Positions 61,980-64,000 of a stretch of DNA of 64,000 nt are shown one piece after another (position 1 is the stretch's first letter; each line of letters opens with the position of its first letter). The DNA is from Rouxiella aceris (GTDB taxonomy: Bacteria > Pseudomonadota > Gammaproteobacteria > Enterobacterales > Enterobacteriaceae): the NCBI RefSeq assembly GCF_012933545.1, contig NZ_JAADJU010000005.1, forward strand, positions 1 through 64,000. Reading direction: 5' to 3'. A model generated the notes under the pieces. That model was not told where the DNA came from, did not search any database, and worked only from the letters and a program-made list of their open reading frames with translations. A program made the translations under genes and the position numbers.

Positions 61980-62594
61980 CTAATGGCAGGGATTTGTTTC
62001 GCTGTTTTGCCAACCCACCAGCAACACCTCCAGCATCTCCTGCAATAAACCGCTGACCTGCCGGGCATCACCGGCGATCTGCGCCTGCACAATGGCACCA
62101 TCAATCAATAGCGCAATACTCCGGGCATGGGGCATCTGCTCCTGTTCCGCAGGCAGATAGCGCGCAACTTCCTGTGCCATAGCCTGCTTATGCTCGGCGG
62201 AGAGGGTTAGCACCTCGGGCAGGGCGTGGGCGTATTCCAGACTGCTATTAATAAAAGCACAGCCGCGAAAATTTTCGTCGGCGAACCACTCTTGCAGGGT
62301 ATTCGCCAATGCCGCCGCCAGTGTTGTATCGCTGGCGCAGTTGCGCGCCAGCGTGGTGGTAAACCACTGCATCCAGCGTTGATGACGCAAATGCAGAAAG
62401 GCGAGGATCAGCGCATCTTTACCGGGAAAATGACGGTAAAAGGTGACTTTGGTCACTCCGGCCTCTTTGATCACACGATCGATACCGGTGGCGCGGATAC
62501 CTTCACGATAAAACAGACGGTGCGCGGTCAACAAAATACGCTCCCGGGCGGGCAGGGCGGTCAGTTCAGAAGGCGAAAGGGGCTGCATATCCAT
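61980..62594 (-). CDS. TetR-family transcriptional regulator
   Basis: A 204-aa regulator with an N-terminal TetR helix-turn-helix (about 18-65: ERILLTAHRLFYREGIRATG, then KEAGVTKVTFYRHFPGKDAL) and a C-terminal ligand-binding domain of the AcrR/YcdC type. The start at 62594 is supported by domain length; the open frame extends 43 codons into the operator region, so those are excluded. It is divergent from the NTF2-like gene, with two palindromic sites between them, which suggests autorepression and control of that gene. Confidence 0.87.
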   Translation of the reverse strand: MDMQPLSPSELTALPARERILLTAHRLFYREGIRATGIDRVIKEAGVTKVTFYRHFPGKDALILAFLHLRHQRWMQWFTTTLARNCASDTTLAAALANTLQEWFADENFRGCAFINSSLEYAHALPEVLTLSAEHKQAMAQEVARYLPAEQEQMPHARSIALLIDGAIVQAQIAGDARQVSGLLQEMLEVLLVGWQNSETNPCH

Positions 62595-62626
62595 TTTTTC
62601 ACTGCCTGTCAGAATGATAAAATAAT

Positions 62627-62687
62627 CACGTAGACAACTCTGTCTACTTGCGCTAGTGTGACACATGTAGACAGAGTTGTCTACGTG
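62627..62687. promoter_or_regulatory. Paired TetR-type operators
   Basis: Two sites, GTAGACAACTCTGTCTAC (62630-62647) and GTAGACAGAGTTGTCTAC (62667-62684), are each nearly palindromic. They form a perfect inverted repeat with 21-base arms (62627-62647 and 62667-62687). They lie between the divergent start codons at 62594 and 62726. Confidence 0.85.
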
Positions 62688-62725
62688 ACGATGTTGATGA
62701 GTTTTTCTAAAACAGTGAGGCAATA

Positions 62726-63211
62726 ATGACCGAAAACCGCCCAGAGTTGATTAAAAAACCCCTTCCTCCTTTTACCCGCGAAACGGCGATTGAAAAAGTC
62801 CGTCTGGCGGAAGATGCCTGGAACAGCCGCGACCCGCTACGGGTAAGTCAGGTCTATTCAACTGATACACAGTGGCGCAACCGCAGTGAGTTTGTTTCCG
62901 GACAACAGGCTGTAGTGGCATTTTTGCAAAGAAAGTGGGCTAAAGAGCTGGATTATCGATTAATCAAAGAGCTATGGGCGTTTGACGGCGAGCGTATTGC
63001 GGTGCGTTTTGCCTATGAGTGGCACGACGATTCGGGGAACTGGTTCCGCAGTTTTGGCAACGAGAACTGGGCGTTCAATGCACAAGGATTGATGTTTGCC
63101 CGTCACGCCTGCATTAATGATTTACCCATCGCCGCCACCGAACGCCAGTTCCATTGGCCGTTGGGACGTCGACCCGATGATCACCCGGGCCTCAGCGAGT
63201 TTGGTTTTTAG
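62726..63211 (+). CDS. DUF1348 / NTF2-like protein
   Basis: A 161-aa soluble protein of the SnoaL/NTF2-like fold (DUF1348 group), with [20 protein letters not shown] and [20 protein letters not shown], then [20 protein letters not shown]. Such proteins often bind small hydrophobic ligands, but no reaction is known for this group. GAGG lies before the ATG. Probably controlled by the divergent TetR regulator. Its stop codon abuts the stop of the convergent AraC gene with no gap. Confidence 0.85.
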   Translation: MTENRPELIKKPLPPFTRETAIEKVRLAEDAWNSRDPLRVSQVYSTDTQWRNRSEFVSGQQAVVAFLQRKWAKELDYRLIKELWAFDGERIAVRFAYEWHDDSGNWFRSFGNENWAFNAQGLMFARHACINDLPIAATERQFHWPLGRRPDDHPGLSEFGF

Positions 63212-63598
63212 TCAGGCCGATTTTTGATGGCTAATATGCAGCGGTGGCGCAACATCCAGTTTGATATCAGGATTTTGGCGGAACTCGTAGGGCGTAATAT
63301 TAAAACGCTTGCGGAACATATAGGTAAAGTGCGACTGCGATCCAAATCCAAAGTCCATGGCAATATCAAAAATTGAGGAATCACTGCTGCTTAGCTGGTA
63401 CACCGCGCTGGCCAGACGCCGTTCACGAATATATTTACCCAGTGAGATGCCGGTGGACTCTTTGAACAGTTTTTGCATATGCCAAAGGGAGTAGCCGGAA
63501 TACTCGGCCAGCTCCTCAAGATGGATCACTCTTCCCAAATGGCCTTCAATCCATTTGCTGAGTGCGTTGACGATAGTGAGATGAATGTCTTGTGCCAT
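63212..63598 (-). CDS. MarA/SoxS/RamA-type AraC-family regulator
   Basis: A 128-aa protein that is almost entirely a double helix-turn-helix AraC DNA-binding domain (LEELAEYSGYSLWHMQKLFK and IFDIAMDFGFGSQSHFTYMF). Small stand-alone members of this size (MarA 127-129 aa, SoxS 107 aa, RamA 113 aa) activate efflux and stress genes. Sequence alone does not decide which one this is. The start has no strong ribosome site but fits the family length. Confidence 0.85.
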   Translation of the reverse strand: MAQDIHLTIVNALSKWIEGHLGRVIHLEELAEYSGYSLWHMQKLFKESTGISLGKYIRERRLASAVYQLSSSDSSIFDIAMDFGFGSQSHFTYMFRKRFNITPYEFRQNPDIKLDVAPPLHISHQKSA

Positions 63599-63693
63599 AG
63601 CCCGTCAGTGGTTGGTTTCGATAGGATGATTATACACAAATTTGTCGTAATGACGGAGACAGCACCGGATTTACCGCGGACCTGCCGGCCATC

Positions 63694-63801
63694 TCAGTGC
63701 AGCAAGATCCAGTGGATGATACGGGCGATAACGTCATCGAGCACCACAATGCCAACAAGGATGGCAATCACCATCAATACAAAGCGTTTACCGGTGGGCA
63801 A
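63694..63801 (-). CDS. Candidate small membrane protein, 35 aa
   Basis: A TTG-initiated frame of 35 codons with GAGGAG eight bases upstream. It begins MPTGKRF, then has a hydrophobic segment VLMVIAILVGIVVL and an amphipathic end (DDVIARIIHWILLH). A well-placed ribosome site and a positive-inside membrane helix support it. I do not recognise a family. It lies 38 bp downstream of another small candidate on the same strand. Confidence 0.5.
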   Translation of the reverse strand: MPTGKRFVLMVIAILVGIVVLDDVIARIIHWILLH

Positions 63802-63839
63802 AATGGAGGCTCCTCGCGCCTTGTGGTGTCATCAGTAGC

Positions 63840-63932
63840 TTAATTCCAGGGACTGGTTCCGTGCATATTCAAGGCAATAACCGCAACACAAACCGCGATA
63901 AAAACTACCAGAACAATAAACAGCCGTTTCAT
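63840..63932 (-). CDS. Candidate small membrane protein, 30 aa
   Basis: An ATG-initiated frame of 30 codons: MKRLF, a hydrophobic segment (IVLVVFIAVCVAVIAL) and a short tail NMHGTSPWN. The upstream GAAAGTG is a weak ribosome site. It resembles single-helix enterobacterial small proteins in build, but no family is recognised. Confidence 0.45.
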   Translation of the reverse strand: MKRLFIVLVVFIAVCVAVIALNMHGTSPWN

Positions 63933-64000
63933 AGTGTCAGACACTTTCACTCAATGGCAAACAGAGTGGAAAGAAATCCTGTTTGCCAACACAAAATCCA

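Noticed and set aside
63473..63838. 121-codon plus-strand frame at the right end
   Set aside because: It overlaps the AraC gene and both small minus-strand candidates, is compositionally odd and has no ribosome site.

Overview
The window is chromosomal DNA of a gamma-proteobacterium of the order Enterobacterales. Gene content and order match the E. coli gyrA-to-pta region read in the opposite direction, and most proteins are close to E. coli lengths (NuoG 908 aa, LrhA 312 aa, MenB 285 aa, NuoH 325 aa). It is not E. coli or Salmonella. ERIC-family intergenic repeats are abundant, a long repeat island sits between yfaY and yfaE, and the right end holds genes that differ from the E. coli neighbourhood. 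A Yersiniaceae-like, Hafniaceae-like or Budviciaceae-like host fits, but I cannot fix the genus from sequence alone.

Layout. 1-216: end of a dispersed repeat and the pta terminator. 217-3747: pta and ackA (acetate overflow). 4197-8608: yfbV, yfbU, yfbT, yfbS and divergent yfbR. 8648-9180: a tandem ERIC-like array. 9190-12340: alaA and lrhA, separated by a long lrhA leader carrying a candidate RcsAB box. 13110-28300: the complete 13-gene nuo operon (complex I, with fused nuoCD). 28489-29440: a YcdZ-like membrane protein and elaB. 29673-36714: menF-D-H-B-C-E (menaquinone synthesis). 36837-40139: a citrate/tricarballylate-type MHS transporter, yfaZ and yfaY. 40140-41297: gene-free repeat island. 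41298-45121: nrdA-nrdB-yfaE (aerobic ribonucleotide reductase), with NrdR and DnaA sites upstream and an ERIC-like element between nrdA and nrdB. 45593-49290: ubiG and gyrA. 49489-55980: the Rcs phosphorelay (rcsC opposite rcsD-rcsB). 56003-59753: an MFS transporter directly upstream of rcsD, then a DUF4034/Sel1-like protein. 60268-61780: micF RNA and the porin ompC. 61980-63598: a TetR regulator divergent from an NTF2-like gene with a paired palindromic operator, then a MarA-type AraC regulator. 63694-63932: two candidate small membrane proteins.

Functionally the window joins respiration (nuo, menaquinone, ubiquinone), acetate overflow, dNTP supply and DNA topology (nrd, gyrA), and envelope sensing (Rcs, micF/ompC). 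Some parts are linked by regulation: Rcs is known in E. coli to repress lrhA, and both loci are here.

The most unusual feature is a repeat family found in three 3' untranslated regions (gyrA, rcsB, ompC). Each copy ends at the base of a Rho-independent terminator. At rcsB and ompC the roughly 130-bp element lies between two direct copies of the local terminator hairpin, and that hairpin differs between the two loci. This looks like a small element that targets terminators and duplicates the hairpin.
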